Shown here: one piece after another, positions 8,765 through 15,755 of the stretch
Numbering within the stretch: the stretch's first letter is position 1
How the letters are laid out: each line of letters opens with the position of its first letter
From: Persephonella sp.
GTDB lineage: Bacteria > Aquificota > Aquificia > Aquificales > Hydrogenothermaceae
Assembly: GCA_027081375.1 (NCBI GenBank)
Contig: JALWKR010000117.1
Coordinates: forward strand, 1 to 17,736
Direction: 5' to 3'
DNA length: 17,736 bases
Notes under the pieces: model-generated
Told to the model about the DNA's origin: nothing
The model's input: only the letters and a program-made list of their open reading frames with translations
The model's database searches: none
Made by a program: the position numbers and the translations under genes

Positions 8765-9919
8765 ATGTTAAATCCTCATGGAGGAAAACTAATAAATAAG
8801 ATAGCTACAGAAGAAGAGAAAAAAGAACTTTTAGAAAAAGCTAAAACTTTAAAAAAAATTACAATAGCTGATAGATATGTAAGTGATTGTGAGATGATAG
8901 CAAATGGTGGGTTTTCACCATTAAACGGATTTATGACAAAAGAAGATGCAGAAGAAGTTATAAACAATATTCATCTAAAAAATGGACTTTTATGGTCTAT
9001 ACCTATTGTTTTACCTATCCCTGAAGAAATATTTAAAGAACTGAAAATAGGAGATGAAGTTGCCCTCTATGATAAACATGATAGACCAATAGCAATAATG
9101 GTTATAGAAGATAAGTTCAATCTTGACCTTGAAAACTACTGTGAAAATGTATTTAAAACGACAGATATAGAACATCCAGGGGTAAAAGTTGTAAAAAATG
9201 CAGGAAACAACTTTATAGGTGGAGAAATTATAAGACTTTTAAATAGACCTATCAGAGAAGGAATAGATGAAAAGTATTACTTAGACCCAGCACAGGTAAG
9301 AGAAAACATAAAGAAAAAAGGATGGAAGAAGATAGTAGCCTTCCAGACAAGAAACCCAATACACAGAGCCCATGAATACATAATAAAAGTGGCTTTAGAA
9401 CCTATGGACGGTGTAATGATACATCCCCTCGTTGGAGAAACAAAACCAGATGACATACCAGCAGATGTGAGAATGAAATGTTATGAGGTTTTAATAGATA
9501 ATTACTTTAATAAAGAAAAAGTTCATCTCTCTGTTTTACCAGCATCAATGCATTATGCAGGACCAAGAGAAGCTATCCATCACATGCTTATGAGAAAAAA
9601 TTATGGTGCTACACACATGATAATTGGAAGAGACCACGCAGGTGTAGGAGATTATTATGGAACATATGAAGCTCAGGAGTTTGTAGAGCAGTTTGTAGAC
9701 GAACTTGAAATTCAGCCACTTAAATTTGAGCATTCATTTTACTGCACAAAATGTGAGAATATGGCATCTTCTAAAACTTGCCCACATCCAAAAGAAGACC
9801 ATATACATCTAAGTGGAACAAAGGTAAGAGCAATGTTAAGGGAAGGCAAAAGACCACCTAAAGAGTTTTCAAGGCCGGAAGTAGCTGATATCCTTATAAA
9901 GTGGGCAACTAGTAAATAG
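8765..9919 (+). CDS. sat: ATP sulfurylase (sulfate adenylyltransferase)
   Basis: Catalyses ATP + sulfate to APS + pyrophosphate, or the reverse during sulfite oxidation through APS. It has 384 residues, the single-domain homo-oligomeric type, with no C-terminal kinase domain. QTRNPIHRAHE (194-204) is the nucleotide- and sulfate-binding loop and GRDHAGVGDYYG (288-299) the second active-site motif. Near the C-terminus, C327, C330 and C339 followed by H341/H346 match the Cys-x2-Cys-x8-Cys...His zinc site of thermophilic and chemolithotroph Sat proteins; SGTKVR follows. The ATG has GGAGG 10 bases upstream inside the cysC end, so translation is probably coupled. The adjacent CysC and CysQ favour the forward, PAPS-forming direction, though a dual role is possible in a sulfur oxidiser. 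Confidence 0.96.
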   Translation: MLNPHGGKLINKIATEEEKKELLEKAKTLKKITIADRYVSDCEMIANGGFSPLNGFMTKEDAEEVINNIHLKNGLLWSIPIVLPIPEEIFKELKIGDEVALYDKHDRPIAIMVIEDKFNLDLENYCENVFKTTDIEHPGVKVVKNAGNNFIGGEIIRLLNRPIREGIDEKYYLDPAQVRENIKKKGWKKIVAFQTRNPIHRAHEYIIKVALEPMDGVMIHPLVGETKPDDIPADVRMKCYEVLIDNYFNKEKVHLSVLPASMHYAGPREAIHHMLMRKNYGATHMIIGRDHAGVGDYYGTYEAQEFVEQFVDELEIQPLKFEHSFYCTKCENMASSKTCPHPKEDHIHLSGTKVRAMLREGKRPPKEFSRPEVADILIKWATSK

Positions 9920-9929
9920 GTTTAAAACT

Positions 9930-11240
9930 TTGAATGTAAACCTAAATATTAAGAAATTTGATAAACATTTAGAGGAACTTATAAAAGGTTCCTCTATTGC
10001 TTTTTTATTAAGAGTAATAGGAATTTTTGCTAACTATATATTTACTTTTCTTATAGCAAGATTTTATGGTGCTGAAATTTTTGGCTTTTTTTCTATTTCA
10101 ATTACTCTTATTACTTTTCTTTCTATTCTAGGAAGATTTGGATTGGAAGTTTCTATTATAAGGTATGTAAATAGTGAAAATTTTTATGTTGTTAATAAAT
10201 TAATTGAATTATCCTTTATTGTTTCTTTACTAGTATTCTTATGTACATTTTTTTTATCAGATTTTATAGCAAATTTTATCTTTCACAAGGAACATCTGTC
10301 TTTCCTTATTAAAATATCAGTATTTGGTGTTATTCCTATTGTTTTTCTACTTTTGATAGCAGAATATTTAAGAGCACATAAAAAAGTAAAAGAATTTATT
10401 TTTATTCAAAATTTGTCAATTCCTATTCTAGGAATTTTTTTAATCTTACCAGTTTATTATTTGAACTTGAGTTTTATTGAGCCCCAATATACTCCAACTA
10501 TAATTTATTTATTTAGCATATTTATCTCTTTTATTTTAAGTTTATTTATTTTAAAGAAAATTTTAAAACTTAGATTTGATATACAGATTTTGGACATTAA
10601 GGAATCAGTCTCTTATTTAAAAGAAGCTTTTCCAGTTCTTATAGTTAACATTCTTAATTTTTTTATGACATGGATAAACATATTTATACTGGAATTGTTT
10701 ATAACGGAAAAAGAAGTTGGAATTTTTAATTTAGCTTTAAGAATTGCACTTATATTAAATATCTCTTTAGTTGCAGTTGGAAGTATATCAACACCAAAAT
10801 TTGCTGAGTTATGGTATAAAAAAGATTTTGTATCTCTTGAAAAAGTTGTTAAGCAATCAAGCAAAATAATTTACCTTATATCAATACCTTTATTTATCAT
10901 CATATTTGTTTTTTCAAAAGAGATTTTATCTTTTTTTGGAAAAGAATTTGAAGTAGGAGAGCCTCTATTGATAATACTATTAGTTGGACAGCTATTTAGT
11001 ATTTTAGCTGGAAATGTTGGAGGGCTATTGAATATGACAGAAAATCAAAAAATATTAAGAAATACAGCTATTATATCAGCTTTTTTAAATGTAATTCTAA
11101 GTTTTATGTTAATTCCTTGTTTAGGAGCTACAGGAGCTGCAATTTCAACAGCAATATCTATCTCAATATGGAATATACTATGTATAATTTTTACTAAGAA
11201 AATACTTGGTTTTCATACAATATACATTCCATGGAAGTAG
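9930..11240 (+). CDS. Wzx-like polysaccharide flippase (MVF/MATE superfamily)
   Basis: Integral membrane protein of 436 residues with about 12 to 14 hydrophobic segments and almost no soluble domain. [13 protein letters not shown] (68-80) and the C-terminal [18 protein letters not shown] segment are typical of oligosaccharide flippases (Wzx/RfbX), which move lipid-linked sugar units across the inner membrane. The start is TTG with only AGG at 9918-9920 in front, 10 bases after the sat stop, so expression probably depends on the upstream genes. Its base composition is clearly lower in GC than sat (12 G/C in bases 10201-10260 against 23 in 9361-9420), partly explained by hydrophobic codons and possibly by transfer. 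The substrate is unknown. No glycosyltransferase or polymerase is in the window. Confidence 0.87.
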   Translation: MNVNLNIKKFDKHLEELIKGSSIAFLLRVIGIFANYIFTFLIARFYGAEIFGFFSISITLITFLSILGRFGLEVSIIRYVNSENFYVVNKLIELSFIVSLLVFLCTFFLSDFIANFIFHKEHLSFLIKISVFGVIPIVFLLLIAEYLRAHKKVKEFIFIQNLSIPILGIFLILPVYYLNLSFIEPQYTPTIIYLFSIFISFILSLFILKKILKLRFDIQILDIKESVSYLKEAFPVLIVNILNFFMTWINIFILELFITEKEVGIFNLALRIALILNISLVAVGSISTPKFAELWYKKDFVSLEKVVKQSSKIIYLISIPLFIIIFVFSKEILSFFGKEFEVGEPLLIILLVGQLFSILAGNVGGLLNMTENQKILRNTAIISAFLNVILSFMLIPCLGATGAAISTAISISIWNILCIIFTKKILGFHTIYIPWK

Positions 11241-11827
11241 ATACTGTTATTTTTAGAATATGGAGGCTTTTGTATAAGATTCAAAGAAAATTTAATAATA
11301 AATTTTGGACTATTGTTGCAAAACTTAAATATTTTCCTTTTTTAGATTTGGAAAAAGGAGCTTATATACAGAAGGGGGTTAAAATAATTCCTTTTTTTAT
11401 AGATAATAAAAGGTTAACCATTAAACTTGAAGCTAACAGTCATATTAAATCAAATGTGATTATTCAGGGAAGTGGAAAACTTATTCTAGGGGAAAATTCA
11501 TATATATCTTATAATTCTATAATTGGAGTAAATGAATATATCAAAATTGGTAAAAATGTTATGATAGCTCAAAATGTTTCTATTAGAGATACAGATCATA
11601 ATTTTGATAGATTAGATATTCCTATGATAGAACAAGGTATATCAACTTCTCCAATTATTATAGAAGATGATGTATGGATTGGCTATGGGGCAATTATCAC
11701 AAAAGGTGTAAAAATAGGAAAAGGGGCTATTGTAGCAGCTGGAGCTGTAGTAACTAAAGATGTTCCCAACTTCGCTATTGTTGGAGGTGTACCAGCAAAA
11801 GTAATTAAATTCAGAAATATCAAATAA
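11231..11827 (+). CDS. Hexapeptide-repeat O-acyltransferase (WbbJ/maltose-acetyltransferase-like)
   Basis: 198 residues. An N-terminal basic/aromatic stretch (1-40) may sit on the membrane surface. From about residue 43 the protein shows degenerate hexapeptide repeats (I-G-x-x-x-x periodicity) of a left-handed beta-helix. DTDHNF carries the probable catalytic His (H123), and the end reads [10 protein letters not shown]...[11 protein letters not shown], the standard closing segment of xenobiotic/sugar O-acetyltransferases. It would acetylate a sugar hydroxyl from acetyl-CoA in a surface polysaccharide or its precursor. The ATG overlaps the flippase end by 10 bases, so the two are translationally linked. 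Its last 8 bases overlap radC on the other strand, and I see no terminator behind it. Confidence 0.88.
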   Translation: MEVDTVIFRIWRLLYKIQRKFNNKFWTIVAKLKYFPFLDLEKGAYIQKGVKIIPFFIDNKRLTIKLEANSHIKSNVIIQGSGKLILGENSYISYNSIIGVNEYIKIGKNVMIAQNVSIRDTDHNFDRLDIPMIEQGISTSPIIIEDDVWIGYGAIITKGVKIGKGAIVAAGAVVTKDVPNFAIVGGVPAKVIKFRNIK

Positions 11828-12521
11828 ATCCTTTATTAGCTAAGCTAATGTAATCTTTTTTTCCAACAATAATATGATCTAAAAGTTCAAAACCTAGCTT
11901 AAGGGCTAACTCTTGCAGATTTTTTGTAAACTCTATATCTTCTTCAGAAGGTTCACAGGAACCTTCAGGGTGGTTGTGAGCCAAGATAATCCCATAGGCA
12001 TTTAATTCAAGAGCATGAACAAAAATATCCCTAGGTTTAATACTGATAATATTTAATGAGCCTATAGCCACAGTTTTAATTCCTAAAACTTGATTTTGAA
12101 GATTTGTATATATTCCAATGAGTTTTTCCTGTTTTTCTTTGTGTAAAAATTTAACAAGATTGTAAACATCGGAAGGTTTGTTTACAGTTATTTTTTCATC
12201 CTCTTCCTCAATTCTTTTTGCTATTTCTATTATGGATAATATCTGAAGAGCTTTTGCTGTTCCTATTCCTTTTATCTTTAGTAGTTCCTCAAGGGAAATT
12301 TCCTTTAAATCTTTTAAAGATTTATCTTTTAATATTAAGCTTGCTAAACCTAAAACATTTAACTCTTTTGTTCCCTGTCCTAAGGATAAAGCTAAAAGCT
12401 CAATATCTGAAAGTTTATCTATACCGTATTTCAGGGCTTTTTCCCTAGGAAGAAGCTCCTTAGGAAGATTTTTTATGTTTTTTTTGTAAATATATTTCTC
12501 AAACTTCATTATTAATAACAT
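11820..12521 (-). CDS. radC: RadC-family JAMM/MPN protein
   Basis: 233 residues, normal RadC (UPF0758) length. An N-terminal helical part with a helix-hairpin-helix ([16 protein letters not shown], 80-95) is followed by the JAMM metalloprotease-like domain with its zinc motif HNHP...S..D (H182, H184, D195). Despite the old name, a direct DNA-repair role is not established for the family; the HhH suggests DNA binding. Two ATG codons are possible (12521 or 12509), neither with a clear Shine-Dalgarno sequence; the longer adds only four residues. It converges on the acyltransferase gene with an 8-base overlap of coding ends and is divergent from the unknown gene at 12626 across 104 bases. Confidence 0.93.
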   Translation of the reverse strand: MLLIMKFEKYIYKKNIKNLPKELLPREKALKYGIDKLSDIELLALSLGQGTKELNVLGLASLILKDKSLKDLKEISLEELLKIKGIGTAKALQILSIIEIAKRIEEEDEKITVNKPSDVYNLVKFLHKEKQEKLIGIYTNLQNQVLGIKTVAIGSLNIISIKPRDIFVHALELNAYGIILAHNHPEGSCEPSEEDIEFTKNLQELALKLGFELLDHIIVGKKDYISLANKGFI

Positions 12522-12561
12522 CTTAATAATTTTAAATATAGTTTAACACAACAAAGTGGTA

Positions 12562-12589
12562 TTGATTTTGCTCTAATGGAAAATATCAT
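12562..12589 (+). promoter_or_regulatory. Candidate promoter for the 12626 gene
   Basis: TTGATT (12562-12567) and TATCAT (12584-12589) are separated by 16 bases, the same -35 box and spacing as the cysQ candidate. The start codon at 12626 has GGGGAG (12614-12619) six bases upstream. Between promoter and ribosome binding site lies CCGGCGCC (12602-12609), eight consecutive G/C bases in a very AT-rich background. Confidence 0.4.
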
Positions 12590-12625
12590 AACTTTTATAT
12601 ACCGGCGCCAATAGGGGAGAGGAAA

Positions 12626-13168
12626 ATGAATAAGGATATTTTAAAAATAACAGTACAAAAAAATTTAGAGGAGCTATCAGAAAAATTTCAGTTATCTATT
12701 CCAAAAGAGATTATTTTGTATATTTCCTCTGTTATAGCCTTGTATTATAAAGGCATTCCATTTTATTTAATTGATATTTCAGAGAAAGACCCATTTAGAT
12801 TAAATAAAATAAGAGGAGATATATCCCTTATACTTGTAGGCTTATTTAGGGAGTGGGTAAATAGAAAAAATAGACCTTTAAAACCTTCTGATTATATTAA
12901 TGCAGGAAAATTGAGCTATTTTAATGCATATGTTTATTTAGAGAGCAACTATGGAGAACTCTTTTATAAAGAACTAAATAAAGACTATATAAAAACTGTT
13001 GAAAATATTTACAGCTATATAGATATTTTTAAATCCCTTAGTGAAGAGTTTGAAACATATACAGATTTTTTAAATATTTATAAACGGGAAATATCTCAAA
13101 TGGAAAGATTTTTTGACACATTTCCAGAGTTAAAATTAGATGAGTTTAAAAGACTTTTTAGAGAATAA
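12626..13168 (+). CDS. Hypothetical soluble helical protein
   Basis: I do not recognise this 180-residue protein. It appears almost wholly alpha-helical, rich in Lys, Glu, Ile, Phe and Tyr, with no signal peptide, no convincing membrane helix, no cysteines and no known motif. One mildly hydrophobic helix (about 26-50) is probably core. The start is well supported by a strong GGGGAG ribosome binding site and a candidate promoter. It is followed after 70 bases by a small membrane-protein gene that has its own ribosome binding site and a possible -10 box. The gene is real by codon use, start signals and uninterrupted length, but function cannot be given. Lineage-restricted (Aquificales) distribution would be my guess. 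Confidence 0.7.
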   Translation: MNKDILKITVQKNLEELSEKFQLSIPKEIILYISSVIALYYKGIPFYLIDISEKDPFRLNKIRGDISLILVGLFREWVNRKNRPLKPSDYINAGKLSYFNAYVYLESNYGELFYKELNKDYIKTVENIYSYIDIFKSLSEEFETYTDFLNIYKREISQMERFFDTFPELKLDEFKRLFRE

Positions 13169-13208
13169 TCATATTTTTAGCTTAAAAAATGTCTTATATT
13201 AATTAGTG

Positions 13209-13214
13209 TATACT
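13209..13214 (+). promoter_or_regulatory. Possible -10 box for the small membrane protein
   Basis: TATACT, directly preceded by TG, lies 24 bases before the TTG start at 13239, with AAGGAG (13225-13230) between. No good -35 hexamer is visible at the usual distance, so this is tentative. Confidence 0.3.
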
Positions 13215-13238
13215 AACTTTAATTAAGGAGAAGAAGTT

Positions 13239-13556
13239 TTGCTTGAACTTGCAGGTATAGGTATTGGTTATTCTTTTACAGCTATATTTATGTTTTCAAT
13301 GGTTGTTTTATATGTTATTGATTTCAAATATAAAACTGCTCCGTCAAAAGTTTACTACTCTAATATGTTTATAGGTGTACTTGGGTTGATTGTTTTTCTG
13401 CTTATTCTTATGTTAGCTGGAAACTTTATGATTAAAACTCTTTTTAATGAGATAGATAGGTCAACTGTTTATAGATTTTCTGTGTTTGGAATAATGTTTG
13501 GGATTTTATCATTTCCTTTCTTGGCAAGATTTGGACAAAAAATTTTGTATAGGTAA
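13239..13556 (+). CDS. Small three-helix membrane protein, unknown function
   Basis: 105 residues with three predicted membrane helices (about 5-27, 42-64, 79-95) and basic residues in the short loops and at the C-terminus (KILYR). I do not recognise a family. The start is TTG, supported by AAGGAG eight bases upstream. The second loop (65-78, KTLFNEIDRSTVYR) is the only sizeable hydrophilic stretch. The gene ends two bases before the hairpin that separates it from the convergent DUF505-like gene. It could be a subunit or modulator of a larger membrane complex, but nothing nearby identifies one. Confidence 0.65.
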   Translation: MLELAGIGIGYSFTAIFMFSMVVLYVIDFKYKTAPSKVYYSNMFIGVLGLIVFLLILMLAGNFMIKTLFNEIDRSTVYRFSVFGIMFGILSFPFLARFGQKILYR

Positions 13557-13558
13557 AA

Positions 13559-13582
13559 AAAGGGGGCTCTAAAGCCCCCTTT
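13559..13582. terminator. Bidirectional hairpin terminator between convergent genes
   Basis: A 10-bp stem, AAAGGGGGCT / AGCCCCCTTT, with a 4-base CTAA loop. Read on the minus strand it is followed by a run of seven T residues (complement of 13555-13561), making it a strong terminator for the DUF505-like gene, whose stop lies only five bases before it. On the plus strand the tail is just TTT, so it should be weaker for the small membrane-protein gene. Confidence 0.88.
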
Positions 13583-13587
13583 AACAG

Positions 13588-15540
13588 CTATTTATTTAAC
13601 AGTTCTAAGGCTTCTAATATTTCTAGGCCTGATTCATGTATAGATGTTCTTCCTATAAATCCAGCAAGTCTAGCAACTGCTATTTCTTTTTCAAAAGTTT
13701 CTTTGTCTAAACCTGATATTCTAAGAGCCTCTTCCCAGTTTTTAGGAAGAATTCTAACTCTTTTCTCTTTAACATAGAGGTTTCCTACCTGTTTTATAGC
13801 CTGAAGTATTCTTACTATAAGTGGGTTAATTGGGTCTGCTATACCTTCTGGAACTCCTGATAATGCTTTTTTAATAAGCTTTCCTGGTTCTGTTAGTCTA
13901 AGTCCATTGTTAGGAAGGACATCAAGTATATATCTAGCTTCAAGTTTGTTTACTGCATACTGAACTTCTTCTTTTAGTGTTTCATCAAACTCTTTAAATA
14001 GATCTTCTAAAAACATTCCGTACTCAGGAATTTTGTGCAGAACCATTAACTCAAATCTTGTGATGTGAGGAGTTCTTTTTACTTGATATGCGAGTTTTTC
14101 GTATAACTCTCCTGACTTAGTAGGGTATCCTCCTCCAACAAGACCTTCTTTTACGCCTTCTTCATACCATTTGTAATTTGGAGCTCCAAATTCTGTTTTT
14201 GTTATAGTTACAGCTTTTACTCCTGTTGCAGTTATTTCTCTTATTCCTTTTTCTTTTATATCTTTTAGTACCTCAACACCGTAAGGGGTAAACTTGTATA
14301 TAAGTTTTCCTTTCTTTTCATCAACTTCAGAAACAATAAGGTTAAATGATTCTAATGAGTAAAGAGACTCTTTTACAGTATCAAACAGTTTTTCATACCA
14401 TTCATTTCCTTTTTCCCAGAAATGCTTGAATAGCTCTTCAACGGTCATTAACTCAGCCCATTTTTTCTTAAGCTCCTCTTTTTTCTGATAACCCATAGCT
14501 TGATTAATCATTCTGCCGTAAAACTCTTTAAGATGCTTATACTCTTTTAGAGGTTTTTCAAGGAGGTAATGAACTATTTCCTCAGCTGTTGCGAGAATTT
14601 CTGGATTTTCTTTATGTTTTTCCCAGACCTTCTCTAATCCTTTTAGGATTTCCTGATCTAAGGTCTCTAAGTTAAATGTTTTTACAGGTCTGTATTCTCT
14701 TTCATTCCATAGTCTATAAACTTCTAAAAGGTGTTCTCCTGCAGGTAGTAGATTTCCTTCAGCATCTATGAAAGCGAGTTCTTGCAGAACCTCAGATTCT
14801 TGAACAGTAAGAGCTTCTATACCGCTATCAAGAACTTTTAAAAGAGCATACATATAATCTTCGTTAATAACTGTCTCTAAAGATGGAGCCATTGTTTGAA
14901 CTGTTTTTTGAACTGCCTGACCTAAACCTGATAATGTATAAACATCTGAGTTAGGAACAGAGAAAGATATTAATCTCATAGATTCCATTATTTCTAGATT
15001 TCTACCGTGGACAGGTAAAGTGCTAGTTTCAGCAGGACCAGGAGGAATTGAAGCTATATACTTTCCAAGTTCTCTAGAGATTTCAAGCCTTGGTTTTGCT
15101 TTTTGATAGATATCATAAATAGCTCTTGCATATTCATTTATCTCTTTAAACCATCCTTTTTTCTCTTCATGTTTTTCTTCTGCAAAACCTCTTTCTGCTA
15201 AAGGTTGGAAAGTTAATTCTCCTGTAAGTCCTCCGCTTCTTATAGCTGCATCAATCATTGCTATAACTTCAGAGCCTATCCATCTAAATCTTTCATCCCA
15301 TTCTGAAGGATGTTTTAAAAGACCTTTCTGAATCATCTCTTCCATAAGATAAACAAGATTTCTTCCCCAGTACGTTAGTACATACTCTATGGGGCTGTTT
15401 CCTTGCTCAAGAAGATTTTGAAGCTCAAGTTCTACATAAGGATCCTCTTCAGCTTTTATAGTTATCTGACATGCTAAACCTTTTTCTTCCTGAGATTTAG
15501 CATTTAAAAGTGCTAAAGCATGTTCCTTTTTTATAAGCAT
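13588..15540 (-). CDS. DUF505-like protein built of repeated winged-helix-like units
   Basis: 650-residue soluble protein, no signal peptide or membrane helix. Its overall look (MLIKKEHALALL start, helix-rich, recurrent 'LT..G..llk' segments) matches DUF505, which I recall from archaea and Aquificales; this identification is from memory of the pattern. A recurring element of two short strands, a turn and T/S-x-x-G-x-x-(hydrophobic helix) appears near 52-69, 190-213, 256-275, 401-428, 469-485, 536-561 and 627-648, suggesting a tandem of degenerate winged-helix domains. The ATG has a strong AGGAGGG (15546-15552) five to six bases upstream, and the gene has its own strong terminator, both consistent with high, monocistronic expression. 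It is divergent from ilvB. Function is unknown; nucleic-acid binding or a scaffold role is an inference from the repeats. Confidence 0.75.
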   Translation of the reverse strand: MLIKKEHALALLNAKSQEEKGLACQITIKAEEDPYVELELQNLLEQGNSPIEYVLTYWGRNLVYLMEEMIQKGLLKHPSEWDERFRWIGSEVIAMIDAAIRSGGLTGELTFQPLAERGFAEEKHEEKKGWFKEINEYARAIYDIYQKAKPRLEISRELGKYIASIPPGPAETSTLPVHGRNLEIMESMRLISFSVPNSDVYTLSGLGQAVQKTVQTMAPSLETVINEDYMYALLKVLDSGIEALTVQESEVLQELAFIDAEGNLLPAGEHLLEVYRLWNEREYRPVKTFNLETLDQEILKGLEKVWEKHKENPEILATAEEIVHYLLEKPLKEYKHLKEFYGRMINQAMGYQKKEELKKKWAELMTVEELFKHFWEKGNEWYEKLFDTVKESLYSLESFNLIVSEVDEKKGKLIYKFTPYGVEVLKDIKEKGIREITATGVKAVTITKTEFGAPNYKWYEEGVKEGLVGGGYPTKSGELYEKLAYQVKRTPHITRFELMVLHKIPEYGMFLEDLFKEFDETLKEEVQYAVNKLEARYILDVLPNNGLRLTEPGKLIKKALSGVPEGIADPINPLIVRILQAIKQVGNLYVKEKRVRILPKNWEEALRISGLDKETFEKEIAVARLAGFIGRTSIHESGLEILEALELLNK

Positions 15541-15688
15541 TTAAGCCCTCCTAATTTTATTTAGTTATATAAATAAAATAATTCTTTATTTTTTATTTGT
15601 CAAAAAATTTGAGTTTTTTTATATAAAGAAAATTTATAAAAATAATTCAATATTAATTTTTATTTTAAAAAAGCACCCTATGATTCTA

Positions 15689-15720
15689 ATTATACATATG
15701 CCTTTATATAGGCGTATAAT
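15689..15720. promoter_or_regulatory. Facing, overlapping divergent promoters with dyad symmetry
   Basis: TATAAT reads rightward at 15715-15720 (toward ilvB) and leftward at 15689-15694 (toward the DUF505-like gene). GCCT (15700-15703) and AGGC (15710-15713) form an inner inverted repeat, so the whole block is ATTATAC-atat-GCCT-ttatat-AGGC-GTATAAT, symmetric except for one inserted ATAT. Each -10 box lies where the -35 of the other promoter would be. The rest of the 215-base gap (15541-15755) is plain AT-rich DNA; GAGGT at 15743-15747 is the ilvB ribosome binding site. I see no T-box, attenuator or leader peptide. Confidence 0.5.
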
Positions 15721-15755
15721 AATAGATTTAAAATATCAGTTAGAGGTCTTTAATT

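Noticed and set aside
8776..8967. 63-codon open frame on the minus strand inside sat
   Set aside because: Antisense to conserved sat sequence; no ribosome binding site.
9545..9733. 62-codon open frame on the minus strand inside sat
   Set aside because: Antisense to the GRDHAGVG active-site region; no independent evidence.
10613..10864. 83-codon open frame on the minus strand inside the flippase
   Set aside because: Antisense frame without start signals.
12218..12448. 76-codon open frame on the plus strand inside radC, Leu-rich
   Set aside because: The Leu/Phe richness is the reverse reading of Lys/Glu codons in radC; no ribosome binding site.
15601..15622. A-run/T-run inverted repeat (around AAAAAATTTGAGTTTTTTT)
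   Set aside because: Composed only of A/T pairing in an AT-rich gap, without a GC stem; not a convincing terminator.
15541..15755. Possible riboswitch, T-box or attenuator ahead of ilvB
   Set aside because: The likely transcript start leaves only about 30 bases of leader; no terminator hairpin, leader peptide or T-box sequence is visible.
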